This document shows positions 47,122 to 56,800 of a stretch of 64,000 bases of DNA, piece after piece. A model generated the notes under the pieces. That model worked only from the letters and a program-made list of their open reading frames with translations. It had not been told where the DNA came from and searched no databases. The DNA is from Corynebacterium sp. MSK297 (GTDB lineage Bacteria; Actinomycetota; Actinomycetes; Mycobacteriales; Mycobacteriaceae), in the NCBI RefSeq assembly GCF_030232885.1, contig NZ_JASPGD010000002.1, positions 248,001 to 312,000 on the forward strand, written 5' to 3'. Both the position numbers and the translations under genes were made by a program. The number at the start of each line of letters is the position of its first letter. Within the stretch, counting starts at the first letter, position 1.

Positions 47122-47302
47122 AGGGCACCTTTCTAAATGCTTCTAGAATGTTGTGATTCTGTTTTATATAAAACTGTGCTGAAAAGTTCAGTAACATGGA
47201 TATTAAGAATTCTAGATCTTGACACTCAATTTTTCAACTATATTGCTACTCTCACCTGCCCCGATGGTGACACGGCATCCAACTGCCAGCTAACATAAAC
47301 CC
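47122..47302. promoter_or_regulatory. Divergent control region of metal transporter and MntR-type gene
   Basis: A 181-bp AT-rich spacer with several palindromes: TTCTAGAA (47141-47148), GTTTTATATAAAAC (47161-47174, perfect 14 bp), CTGAA-AAG-TTCAG (47179-47191) and AGAATTCT (47207-47214). TTGACA at 47219 faces the regulator gene, although its best -10 (TATATT, 14-bp spacer) is too close. One or more of the palindromes is probably the operator of the adjacent regulator. Confidence 0.55.
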
Positions 47303-48055
47303 ATGCATATTGGTGAGCTGCCGCAACGAACCCAGGAATATCTGAAATTGCTGTGGGGGATCTCCGAACGTAATGGTGAGTCCGGCGGCCAGGCGTCGGT
47401 AAGCCTTTCGGAGTTGTCTCGCCGTGCGCAGCAGAAAAACTCCACGACCTCCGAGGCCATCAAGCGCCTGCAGTCCCGTGGTCTGGTCGAGCATGAACCG
47501 TATTCTGGGGTACGGCTCACCGAATTGGGGGCGCGGCTGGCGGTTACCATGATCCGTCGCCATCGTTTGATCGAAACCTTCCTGGTGGAAACCCTCGGCT
47601 ACACGTGGGATGAGATTCATGCCGACGCCGACTTGCTGGAGCACGCGGCCACGGACCGCTTCATCGACCGCATTGATGCGCTTTTGAACTTTCCGACCCG
47701 CGACCCCCACGGTGATCCGATTCCCTCAGCCGACGGGCGTGTGGAAGATCTCGGTGTGATGAGCCTGGCCGAGTGCGCGCCGGGCCAGCCGGTAGTCATT
47801 GAACAGGTCAACGACGAAGACCCCGAATTGCTGCGCTATCTGGCTGCACATGACATCTCGCCGGGTTCTAAGGTGTGTGTCACTAGCCCGTCGGTGGCGG
47901 GGCTGGTACACGTGCAGGTGCTCACACCGATAGTTGAAGAACCGGTGGGGGACCCGGTGGCTTTGGCCATCAAGGCAGCTGCTGACGTCAAAATTAGTGT
48001 GGCCGATGATTCGCTTGCCGACGATTACCGCGCCGGTGACAGTGAGTACCGATGA
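47303..48055 (+). CDS. mntR: DtxR/MntR-family metal-dependent repressor
   Basis: A 250-residue regulator. An N-terminal winged helix-turn-helix (QEYLKLLWGISER ... NSTTSEAIKRLQSRGLVEHEPYSGVRLTELG, about residues 10-75) is followed by the metal-binding dimerisation domain with RHRLIETFLVETLGYTWDEIHADADLLEH. A FeoA/SH3-like C-terminal domain follows (GQPVVIEQVND...). Divergence from the metal transporter argues that it senses Mn (or the same metal) and represses that operon. It ends in ATGA overlap with truA, so truA translation is tied to this mRNA. An iron role, as for DtxR itself, is less likely in this context. Confidence 0.85.
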   Translation: MHIGELPQRTQEYLKLLWGISERNGESGGQASVSLSELSRRAQQKNSTTSEAIKRLQSRGLVEHEPYSGVRLTELGARLAVTMIRRHRLIETFLVETLGYTWDEIHADADLLEHAATDRFIDRIDALLNFPTRDPHGDPIPSADGRVEDLGVMSLAECAPGQPVVIEQVNDEDPELLRYLAAHDISPGSKVCVTSPSVAGLVHVQVLTPIVEEPVGDPVALAIKAAADVKISVADDSLADDYRAGDSEYR

Positions 48056-48984
48056 CCACTAGTTCTGCACAGTCCCGCGACGTGGCCTCCGACCTGGCCG
48101 GTGGCCTGGCCCGCGAAAAAACTCGCGAGCTGACCCCCAACCTGACCCGCCTGCGGATTGAACTGGCCTATGACGGCGCGGATTTTCACGGCTGGGCCCG
48201 GCAAAAACCCCAAGACGGCGAAGAACTGCGCACCGTGCAAGGCGTTATTGAAGATGCCTTGTCCTTGGTGATGCGTGCGCCGCTGCAACTGACGGTGGCT
48301 GGGCGCACGGACGCAGGGGTGCATTCGGCGGGACAAGTATGCCACGTCGATGTGCCGGTGGATTCGCTGCAGCAGCGCTCGATTGATGGCCAGCCGCACA
48401 AGCTGGTGCGCCGTCTGTCGCGATTGTTGCCGGATGATATTCGTATTAATGCGGTGGAATGTGCGCCTGCGGGTTTCGATGCCCGGTTTTCTGCGTTGCG
48501 CCGCCACTATGAGTACCGTGTGACCGCGCATCCGGGTGGGGTGCTGCCGACGCGGGCACGGGATACCGCGTTGTGGGGCGCGCCGGTTGAACTCTCTGCC
48601 ATGCAGGATGCCGCCGACGCGTTGGTGGGATTTCATGATTTCGCTGCTTTTTGCAAGGCGAAGCCGAATGCCACCACGGTGCGTGATCTGCAGGTGTTTC
48701 AGTGGGAAGATATTTCTACTGCCACCGAGCCTGCGACGTATCTCGCGCACGTGGTTGCTGATGCGTTTTGCTGGTCTATGGTGCGCAGTCTCGTCGGCAC
48801 GTGTTTGCAGGTGGGGGCAGGCAAGCGTGATGTGGATTTCGCCGCGGCGTTGTTGGGGCAGGATTCGCGTAGTTCGAAAATCCAGGTAGCACCCGCGAAT
48901 GGGCTCAGTTTGGTGCGGGTTGATTATCCTGCTGACGACGAGCTGGCGGCGCGTGCCATTCAAACTAGGCAGCGCCGTGACTAG
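48052..48984 (+). CDS. truA: tRNA pseudouridine(38-40) synthase TruA
   Basis: TruA, 310 residues, isomerises uridines 38-40 of the tRNA anticodon arm. The catalytic motif GRTDAGVHSAGQ holds the nucleophilic Asp; RLRIELAYDGADFHGWARQ and FVWSMVR-like FCWSMVRSLVGT are also present. The 35-residue N-terminal extension is non-conserved. It normally follows rplQ; here the metal-uptake genes are inserted between. Its 3-prime end runs into a 16-bp tandem repeat, which includes its stop codon. Confidence 0.95.
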   Translation: MTTSSAQSRDVASDLAGGLAREKTRELTPNLTRLRIELAYDGADFHGWARQKPQDGEELRTVQGVIEDALSLVMRAPLQLTVAGRTDAGVHSAGQVCHVDVPVDSLQQRSIDGQPHKLVRRLSRLLPDDIRINAVECAPAGFDARFSALRRHYEYRVTAHPGGVLPTRARDTALWGAPVELSAMQDAADALVGFHDFAAFCKAKPNATTVRDLQVFQWEDISTATEPATYLAHVVADAFCWSMVRSLVGTCLQVGAGKRDVDFAAALLGQDSRSSKIQVAPANGLSLVRVDYPADDELAARAIQTRQRRD

Positions 48985-49011
48985 GCAACGGTGCGACTAG
49001 GCAGCAGTGTC
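48964..49011. repeat. 16-bp tandem repeat at the truA 3-prime end
   Basis: ACTAGGCAGCGCCGTG, ACTAGGCAACGGTGCG, ACTAGGCAGCAGTGTC: three units, exact 16-bp period. The truA stop codon TAG is inside the second unit, so the first unit encodes the last residues of TruA. Confidence 0.87.
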
Positions 49012-49067
49012 AACTGTGATGTAGCATACTAGCGTCTGTCAGATTTTCGGGGGAGGGGATCTTTGTA

Positions 49068-50630
49068 GTGAGCTTTGGCGACGGGGAAAACCAGCAGCAG
49101 CTAGATCGTGGCGGGTCCCGCAGTTCGGGATCGCGCCCGAACACCATGCTGCCGACGACGAAAGCGCAAGTTAGTGGGCATAAGTTTTTGCGTCGCCGGG
49201 TGGAACATGGGGTAGTTACTGGCGATATCCGGATGATTCATGATCCGCTGGCGACACGTAGGCGGGCGTTGATTTTCGGCACTGTCGCCACGGTGCTCAT
49301 CGGTGCTGGCGCCGGCGTGTTGGCGTGGTTGTCGCCGGAACCGGATCCGGGCGATGCTGTGATTGTGCGCAGTGAGCACGGGCAGCTCTACACGCTGCTG
49401 GATGGGCGTTATCATCCGACGACGAATCTGGCCTCGGCCCGGTTGCTGGCTGGCAGCCCCGAGGACCCGGTGGCGATCGGGGCGGAAAACCTCGCGCAGC
49501 GCCCGCACGGCATCCCGGTGGGTATTGTCGATGCACCAAATAATTTGCCAACTGTTGATGATCTTGCCGACGCCGCGGCGAGCGGTGGGGTCGCAGGTCG
49601 TGCAGCTGCATCCGGTTCTGCTGGTTCTGATACACCGGCGCCCAGCCCGTGGGCGGGGTGTATTGATTTTGCTACCGGCGCGTTGAGCGTGGTCGCTGAT
49701 AACCCGGAAGAGACATTCTTGCTGGATGCCGTCGACGACGATGCCGCCGCACTCGTCGAACATGGTGGTAGGCAGTGGTTGGTCAGCGCCGATGGTCGCG
49801 TAGAAATCCCGGATGGTGCAGATGAGTTTTCGCGCGCCGTGCGGCGTGGTCTGGGATTGGGCCAAGGCTCTGTGGCCTGGGAGGCGCCGCCGGAATTACT
49901 CGCGAATTGGACAGCAAAGCCAGCTTTTTCTGTGCCACCGGCTGAAGAACTTCCTGAGGTCTTAGAGGTAGCAGCCCCGGATGCCAATCAGTGGTGGGCA
50001 TTGCTTGGGGCTGGTGGCAGACCACAGGAATCACGCGGCATCACGCCGTTAAGCCAGCTAGAAGCGCAGATTTTGCAGGATATGGGTGCGCAATCGCGCC
50101 ACACGGATTCCGCTGAGGTGCACCGTTACCCGGATGCGCAGCCAGCGGCTGTGAATTGGAATTTGCCTGAATTCAGGCCGGATTTGCTTGACGACGCTCA
50201 CGGCCAAGTGTGCGCTGGTGGCAACGGAGAATTGGTGGTGCTGAATCACGATGCAGAACCTGATCCCAGTGCTCCCGGTGATCCCAGTGCTCCCGGTGAT
50301 CCTAGTGATCTCCGTGAGCAAGGTACTCCCAGCGCCGAAGCCTTGGATCCGGTTCAGGTCAGCACAGTAGAAATTTCTGGCGCTGCGGCCGCGGATTATT
50401 TTGTTTCAACCCGAACCTTCAGCCATGGTGTGGCCAGTGAGCACGGCTATCACGTGTTGACGCCTTCGGGTCGGATTCATGATGTTGATGGTGCGGAAGC
50501 TATGCAGGCTGTGGGTGCGCCGGTGGTGCAGGATGAGCTGCTCGTGGAAGAAGTTTCCTGGGACTTGCTGCGTCTCTTGCCGGAAGGCCCGGGCCTGGAT
50601 GAGCAGTCCGCACGGCAAGCTAGGGAATAA
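49068..50630 (+). CDS. eccB: Type VII secretion system protein EccB (ESX-4-like)
   Basis: EccB, 520 residues, a membrane component of the ESX core complex. The diagnostic N-terminus LPTTKAQVSGHKFLRRRVEHG is present, then one transmembrane helix (IFGTVATVLIGAGAGVLAWL, about 70-90) and a large extracytoplasmic domain. An in-frame 18-bp repeat encodes PSAPGD copies near residue 400. GGGGAGGGG lies before the GTG start. It is convergent with mycP and shares a bidirectional terminator. Location between truA and rplM matches the mycobacterial ESX-4 locus. Confidence 0.92.
   Translation: MSFGDGENQQQLDRGGSRSSGSRPNTMLPTTKAQVSGHKFLRRRVEHGVVTGDIRMIHDPLATRRRALIFGTVATVLIGAGAGVLAWLSPEPDPGDAVIVRSEHGQLYTLLDGRYHPTTNLASARLLAGSPEDPVAIGAENLAQRPHGIPVGIVDAPNNLPTVDDLADAAASGGVAGRAAASGSAGSDTPAPSPWAGCIDFATGALSVVADNPEETFLLDAVDDDAAALVEHGGRQWLVSADGRVEIPDGADEFSRAVRRGLGLGQGSVAWEAPPELLANWTAKPAFSVPPAEELPEVLEVAAPDANQWWALLGAGGRPQESRGITPLSQLEAQILQDMGAQSRHTDSAEVHRYPDAQPAAVNWNLPEFRPDLLDDAHGQVCAGGNGELVVLNHDAEPDPSAPGDPSAPGDPSDLREQGTPSAEALDPVQVSTVEISGAAAADYFVSTRTFSHGVASEHGYHVLTPSGRIHDVDGAEAMQAVGAPVVQDELLVEEVSWDLLRLLPEGPGLDEQSARQARE
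50262..50315 (+). repeat. 18-bp in-frame tandem repeat in eccB
   Basis: GATCCCAGTGCTCCCGGT twice exactly, then GATCCTAGTGATCTCCGT. It encodes DPSAPG units, inserted in the extracytoplasmic domain of EccB. Confidence 0.88.
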
Positions 50631-50673
50631 CCTGGCTAACCTGGCCACTGAATCGGAAACCTTGCTGGCAGTT

Positions 50674-50713
50674 AAAACCCTGTGCGTAATGGAAATTCTG
50701 CGCACAGGGTTTT
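50674..50713. terminator. Bidirectional terminator eccB/mycP
   Basis: A perfect 13-bp stem AAAACCCTGTGCG/CGCACAGGGTTTT with a 14-base loop. The A and T ends provide a T-run in both directions for the convergent eccB and mycP transcripts. Confidence 0.92.
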
Positions 50714-50731
50714 CGTGAGGGCACGCACCGA

Positions 50732-52258
50732 CTACGTCTGCTTGTTTCTCCGCATACGTGCCGAAATCCCGAAGGCCACCAAGATGACAATAAGCGCGCC
50801 AATGAGTACCACAACGGCCAGTGCCACCAAGCTTCGAGCTGTGACCAGGGTTTGATCACCCGGTGGACCGGCCACCACCATGCGTGGCTGCGCGACAGCA
50901 GCATGGTCGTGCTCGGAGGGTGAACCGGCGTTCCGAGCACCGTCACCACCGTTACCAGCAGGTTCCACACCCGGGGCGGGGTGAGTAAGCACGCGCACCG
51001 GGTCGATAAAACCATGCTGTGGGTAGCTAGCAGTAACCAAAAGCTCCCGGATTTCTGCTGCACTGGCATGCGGATAGCGTTCCCGCAGTAAAGCCACGGT
51101 TCCGGTCACCACCGGGGCCGCGAAGCTGGTGCCACGCAGCCCGGATGGTTGCCCATTACGGATGATCCCCGCTGCCCAGGCCTGCGAATTTGGTGATAGT
51201 CCCACGGAAACTCGGCCCGGCGCGGAAAGCGCCACGTTGTTCGGGCCGTCGGAGTTGTGCGCGGCATCCCTGCCATCCCCACCACCTGTGCCAGTCGGGT
51301 GACCAGGCTGCGGCATGGAATATTCGGCGTGCTCGTGTGGGGTGGCGAGTGCACCGACGGTAATGACGGTTTCGTTGTTTCCTGGGAAAACGATTGAGCC
51401 GCGCTCGCATCCTTGCCCGGCATTTCCGGCGGCAGCGACGACGGGTACTTGCTGGTGTTCGGCGCGGGCGAGTGCGTCGTCAAGGGCTTGTGTGCGTAGA
51501 TGCTGTGCGTGTTCCGGTGGGATGCAGGAAACCACCGAGGCGTTGATGACCTGCGCGTCATGGTCAAGCGCGGTGTGGATGGCCTGGGAAAAACTGCTGA
51601 GAGTGCCGGTGAGCTCTGGTTCCTCGGCATCGGGTGCGTGCTGATGGTCTGGTGTGTTGCTCAGTTGGCGGGAGCTGTAGTGCGCCGAAGATTGTCGGAT
51701 GGACAGGATCTGTGAGTTTGGTGCGATGCCCGATTGTTCGGCGCCGATGATGCCCGCGACGATGGTGCCGTGCCCGTCGCAGTCGAGTAGTGGGTTGTTC
51801 TCAGCCGGGGAAACCAAATCGGCGACCGGTTCCACGTGTAACTGTTCGTGGTCGAAAACTCCGGTGTCAATAACTGCCACGCGTACCCCGGCTCCGGTGG
51901 CGAATTGGTGGGCGGTGCGGTAATCCGTACCGACGGTGAGCGGCTGCTGGTTGCGTGCGGGCTCAGAGCCTGTCTGTTCCGCGCGGCCGGGGCGTCCTGG
52001 TGCAGAACCGGGGGAGCTGCCAAAAGCATCCTGCCAGGGCTCCGAAAATTCAGCCTCGGCTGCCGGAGTCGCCGGAGTTGGTGCCGGAGCCACAATGGGG
52101 TCAACGCAGTCAACGGTGCGGCGGACCTCGACGTCGTCACGAGTCTGTGCCTGCGCGGTTGCGGAACCCGTGCCGCCTCCAACCGGGGAGAACATAAAAC
52201 TATGTAGCCCGAGCGCACCGGCGGTGCTGGCCGCTATAACCTGCTGTAGTTTCTGCAT
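50732..52258 (-). CDS. mycP: Type VII secretion subtilisin-like protease (mycosin)
   Basis: A 508-residue S8 serine protease of the mycosin family. An N-terminal signal sequence (start at ATG 52258; the open frame upstream to 52588 lies in eccD) is followed by the catalytic triad: Asp in VAVIDTGV (about 130), His in DGHGTIVAGI (about 162), Ser in GTSFAAPVV (about 378). A Pro/Gly-rich stalk and a C-terminal membrane anchor (LVALAVVVLIGALIVILVAF) follow. It acts on the outer face of the ESX complex. The start forms TAATG with the eccD stop. Confidence 0.92.
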   Translation of the reverse strand: MQKLQQVIAASTAGALGLHSFMFSPVGGGTGSATAQAQTRDDVEVRRTVDCVDPIVAPAPTPATPAAEAEFSEPWQDAFGSSPGSAPGRPGRAEQTGSEPARNQQPLTVGTDYRTAHQFATGAGVRVAVIDTGVFDHEQLHVEPVADLVSPAENNPLLDCDGHGTIVAGIIGAEQSGIAPNSQILSIRQSSAHYSSRQLSNTPDHQHAPDAEEPELTGTLSSFSQAIHTALDHDAQVINASVVSCIPPEHAQHLRTQALDDALARAEHQQVPVVAAAGNAGQGCERGSIVFPGNNETVITVGALATPHEHAEYSMPQPGHPTGTGGGDGRDAAHNSDGPNNVALSAPGRVSVGLSPNSQAWAAGIIRNGQPSGLRGTSFAAPVVTGTVALLRERYPHASAAEIRELLVTASYPQHGFIDPVRVLTHPAPGVEPAGNGGDGARNAGSPSEHDHAAVAQPRMVVAGPPGDQTLVTARSLVALAVVVLIGALIVILVAFGISARMRRNKQT

Positions 52259-53652
52259 TAACCCAACCCCCGAATCATGGCGAATACTCCAATGACCTGC
52301 AGAGCGAGCGGCAAGCATGCGGCAACGGCAAGCGATTCTGCTCGTTCCAGCCACACCATTGTGGTCGGTTCCAGGTCTCGTATTTTTGGCGCCCACATCG
52401 GGCTTGCCGACGCTGCCACCATGACCACCAACGCCACGCCGATCGCGCCGGGGTGGTCTAGCCCGGCCCAAATGCTGCTGCCGATGGCAATGACTGCGGC
52501 TGCGACTACCAACATCAATGCCCAGACTGCAGCACCATGGTGGTGTCGGGCGGCATGCAAACAGACTGCACCAGCTACTGCGAGGCACAGCATCTGTGCA
52601 AAAATGTTACCTTCCATGCCCACTGCCAGCAGCGCGGGCACCACCAGTGCTGCAATGCCGCTGACGATTCCTGCGTGCACATCGTGAGTGCGCTGGGCTA
52701 ATGCGAGAGATTTTTCTTCGGCCGATCGCGTCCGCGCAGCAGCATGGTCAGTGGTGGACAGCTCCTGCCCGGCGGTGGGCAAGCGTGGAATAGGAATGCC
52801 GGAAAACTTCGTTGCGAGCATCGGTGCGAGTGCTAAACCGAGAACCCCGCACGCGATGAGTGCTCCTGCAAAAACGCTGGTAATGCTTGCCGACGGCAAC
52901 GACAGCGCAGAACTAGCCAGCACGAGCAAGACCGCCGCGGTTGTGAGCGCGGCGACCACGCGCATGGATAAAGCGCGGTAAAAGATCATAAGCACCAGCA
53001 ATAATGCTGCCACCGCCACGCCGGATAATAACGCCCATGCGGTATCGGCAGCGGAAAGTTGTGCTAACAGATCCGCTGGTGCTCCGGCAGGCTGTAGCCC
53101 CCAGGAAACGAGAAAACCACCGGCCAGTCCGGCGGAAATAATCGACGCGAGTGCAACCGCAGAACTGTCACCACCGACAGCCTTGTTCCGCATGCGCTGC
53201 TGCCAAGGCACGATGACCACCCCGATAAACGCAGCCACCGCAAACGCCAGCCACCACCACGCCAACCCGGCGGTCAGAAGTGCTGCCCCGGTTTGCGCGG
53301 CAAGTACCACCGCTGATAGCTGCTGACCAGCACGATTGCTGTGTGCGGTGGCAGCTAACGATTCCGCAGAATCCCGAACCACCGGCGAGCGCAATTCCGC
53401 ACGTGGGTGCACCAGGATGGTGTCGCCGTCGGCAAGCCCAATTTCTCCCACCGGCGAGCCCATATCCAGTGGTTGGCCCACCACGGTAGAGGCCTGCCAT
53501 GGCTTGGAAATTCGCGGTGCCTGGCACAGCTGAGTGCAGCGGGGCAATAACTCCAGTATTGACGCGTGCCGCGGGATTGCGACATCGACCTCGCGGGAAA
53601 ATTCCCCGACGACAAAACACAAAGACACCCGCAAACACTGCGTGATAGACAT
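52258..53652 (-). CDS. eccD: Type VII secretion integral membrane protein EccD
   Basis: EccD, 464 residues. A ubiquitin-like cytoplasmic domain (about residues 1-85, LRVSLCFVVGEFSREVDVAIP ... GLADGDTILVHP) precedes about eleven transmembrane helices that form the vestibule of the ESX channel. Start at ATG 53652 with GGGAGGG 6 bp upstream; the frame to 53700 lacks support. Coupled to mycP by TAATG. Confidence 0.9.
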   Translation of the reverse strand: MSITQCLRVSLCFVVGEFSREVDVAIPRHASILELLPRCTQLCQAPRISKPWQASTVVGQPLDMGSPVGEIGLADGDTILVHPRAELRSPVVRDSAESLAATAHSNRAGQQLSAVVLAAQTGAALLTAGLAWWWLAFAVAAFIGVVIVPWQQRMRNKAVGGDSSAVALASIISAGLAGGFLVSWGLQPAGAPADLLAQLSAADTAWALLSGVAVAALLLVLMIFYRALSMRVVAALTTAAVLLVLASSALSLPSASITSVFAGALIACGVLGLALAPMLATKFSGIPIPRLPTAGQELSTTDHAAARTRSAEEKSLALAQRTHDVHAGIVSGIAALVVPALLAVGMEGNIFAQMLCLAVAGAVCLHAARHHHGAAVWALMLVVAAAVIAIGSSIWAGLDHPGAIGVALVVMVAASASPMWAPKIRDLEPTTMVWLERAESLAVAACLPLALQVIGVFAMIRGLG

Positions 53653-53748
53653 GAAATTCCCTCCCGAAAATTCCCCTCCCGAATGCGGGTACGCAGTCAC
53701 TGGGGACGTACCCGCGACCTACAGCACCCCCATGGTGCAATTGTGACC

Positions 53749-53754
53749 TACAAT
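53749..53754 (+). promoter_or_regulatory. Candidate -10 element of the eccC operon
   Basis: TACAAT in a CCTACAATGTGG context, 50 bp before the eccC ATG; no clear -35 at 17 bp. It lies in the 151-bp divergent spacer between eccD and eccC. Confidence 0.4.
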
Positions 53755-53803
53755 GTGGCCTGTGTCTAATGCTCGGGGGAAAGACATAATTCGGGGAGGG
53801 GTT

Positions 53804-56800
53804 ATGAATTCTGCGCGTTCAAGCGCCACAAAAGCGAGCAATACCGCCGCTATTAACCAAGCAGCCAGCGATAATGCTGCTGCGGCTGCCGATATGCAGG
53901 CGCTGAGCACAGGCCCGCAGGAGTTTACGGTGGAGCCAATCACGCAGGCGCAACGTGATCCTTTGCCGCCATTACCACAGGGCAGCCTGAATATCGACGC
54001 GGTTCCGGCCGCACAAAAACCACAAGCAGTGCCTATGTTGCGCATCTTGCTGCCGGTGGTGATGATCGCGGTGCTGGTGTTGCTCGTCGGCGTAATGTTC
54101 TTCGGTGGTGGTTCGGTCAGTGGGGTGGGCATGTCGCCGATGCTGTTGATCTTTCCGCTGATGATGGTGATGTCGATGGGCATGATGTTCATGCCGCAGG
54201 GCCAGCAGGCCGACGCCGATGACATGCGGCGGACCTACCTGCGCCACTTGGGTGTCATCCGGGATAAAGCAGAACGCAACGCGGATAAACAGCGTGCGCA
54301 CCAGTTGGTCCGCCATCCGCACCCGGAGGATTTGCACGCACGGCTGAGCACTCGACGCTTGTGGGAGCGCAGTGGCGATGACGACGATGTGCTGCAGGTG
54401 CGGCTCGGACTCGGCGAGGCGGAGCTGTGCACCCCGGTGGAAGTCAGCGAATCGGGTGCGCCGGAAGATTTGGATCCGGTCTGTGCGGTGAGTGTACGTC
54501 GTACTGTTGACCAGGTCTCGCAGGTTGCGGAGCTGCCGATCGTCGTCCAGCTGCAGGCTTTTGGCTGCATCGGGTTATCAGGTATTCGGGCGCGCTCACT
54601 GGTTCGTGCGCTGCTGGCGCAGCTGGTTGTTCATCATGGCCCGGACACCGTCGGCATCAGTGTGGTGGGCAGCAGCGGTTCATACAGTGGCGGTTCACAC
54701 AGCGGCGGTTCACACAGCAGTGGTGCGCATAACGGCGACTCATATAACGGCGGTGCACACAATTGGCAGTGGCTGAAGTGGTTGCCGCACACTCGCAGGC
54801 CAGAAGATGCACAGTATCGGATTTTGCTGGTCGACGATGTACCCACCACCGGTACTGAGGAGTTTTTGGTCGACGATGAGTGGACCACCATCATCGACAT
54901 CAACTCTCGGAGCACCACTGCACTGGGGATCCGCGCCGAAATGGAAGGCTTATTGCTGTTTGCCGACGACGAACTGGCGGTGCAAACAGAAGCCGGCTTG
55001 GAAAATCTTGGGTTGGCCGATGGGCTTGCCGACGGTCAGCTGTATGCATTAGCCAAGGCGTTGGCGAAATATTCTCGGCCGTATGCCACCGGCAGCACGG
55101 GCGAAGCCGCGCGCAATGAGATGGGTTCGCTGCTCGGGATCGACGATCTGCGGCAGTTGGATAATTCCACGATGTGGCCAGAACGCGAACGCGACGATCG
55201 CCGCTTAACCGTGCCGATCGGCCTCGGGCCGGACAAGACCCCGGTGCAATTGGATTTGAAAGAATCCGCGCACGGCGGCATGGGTCCGCACGGTTTGTGC
55301 ATCGGTGCCACCGGCTCAGGTAAATCCGAGTTGTTGCGAACACTGGTCACGGCGTTGGCTGCCACCCACAGCCCGGAAGAACTCAACTTCGTGTTGGTCG
55401 ATTTTAAAGGTGGCGCAACTTTCTTGGGGTTGGACTCTTTGCCGCATACCTCTGCCGTGATCACCAACCTGGAAGACGAAGCCGTGTTGGTGGACCGAAT
55501 GTTCGACGCCTTGTCCGGAGAGATGAACCGGCGTCAGGAGGTGCTGCGCAAGGCCGGGAATTTCGCCAACGTCGGCGAGTATAACCAGGCGCGCCGGGGC
55601 GGCCGGGATGATTTGAAGCCTTTGCCTGCTCTGGTGATCATCGTCGATGAGTTTTCTGAGTTGCTGGGGCAGTTCCCGGATTTTGCGGACTTGTTCGTGG
55701 CCATTGGTCGCCTGGGGCGTTCGTTGCACGTGCATTTGTTGTTGGCGTCGCAGCGGTTGGAAGAAGGACGATTGCGTGGGCTGGATTCCCATTTGTCGTA
55801 CCGCATCGGTCTAAAGACATTTTCGGCGATGGAATCACGCCAGGTGTTGGGTAGCGCTGACGCCTATCATTTGCCTGGTCAACCCGGTGCGGGATATGTG
55901 AAAACTGATGCCGACGAGCTGCAGCGCTTTCAGGCGGCCTACGTTTCTGGCCCGCTGGAAGTGCCGGCAACAGCTGGTGCCGGAACAACCGCCAGGTTGG
56001 GCCGTTCGGGAGCCGGTGAAGTCGAGCAGGAAACTGCTGATACGCAGGTTATTGAATTTTCTTGCTGGGCTGATATTGACCAGCCGCTGGCATCAGAACA
56101 CGATCCGGTTGCTAATCCCGCGGGCGAATCGGAATCAACCGAAGCCGTGGAACCACAGGGCGAACTGGAGCCTGCCCATACGGTAGCGCCAGCAGGTACG
56201 GTTTCACGTGCCGACGCCCGTGAGCCCGCGGGTACCACCATGGACGCTGTGGTCAAGGCAGCTGTGGCCACGGCGCGTACCCGTGGCCAGGAAGCCCACC
56301 AGATTTGGTTACCGCCGCTGCCGAAATCCATTGAGCTGGCCAGTGTCGCAGAACGCAGCAGTCATCTCACTGTGGGCATCGGAATTATCGACCAGCCGTA
56401 TCACCAGCGCCAAGACTTGCTGGAGGTTGATTTCTCAGCTCACGGCGGCCACGTCGCATTGTGCGGTGGCCCGCAAATGGGTAAGTCAACCGCTCTGCGC
56501 ACGATGGTGGCATCATTAGCTGCGACCCATTCCACCGCAGAAGCACGTTTTTATGTTATTGACCTTGGTGGTGGCCAGCTGGAAACCCTCGCACGGCTGC
56601 CGCACGTGGCCGGGGTTGCTGGGCGTCATCAGCCAGAGCGCATCCGCCGCATCGTGGATGAAGTCTCTGGTCTGCTCAGTGATAACACTCGAGCCCACAG
56701 CACAGCGAAAACCCAGCAGCAGACTTTCCTGGTTGTGGACGGGTGGCACAATATCGGCACTTCTACCGCGGAGTTCGACGACCTCGCTGAACCAATCACG

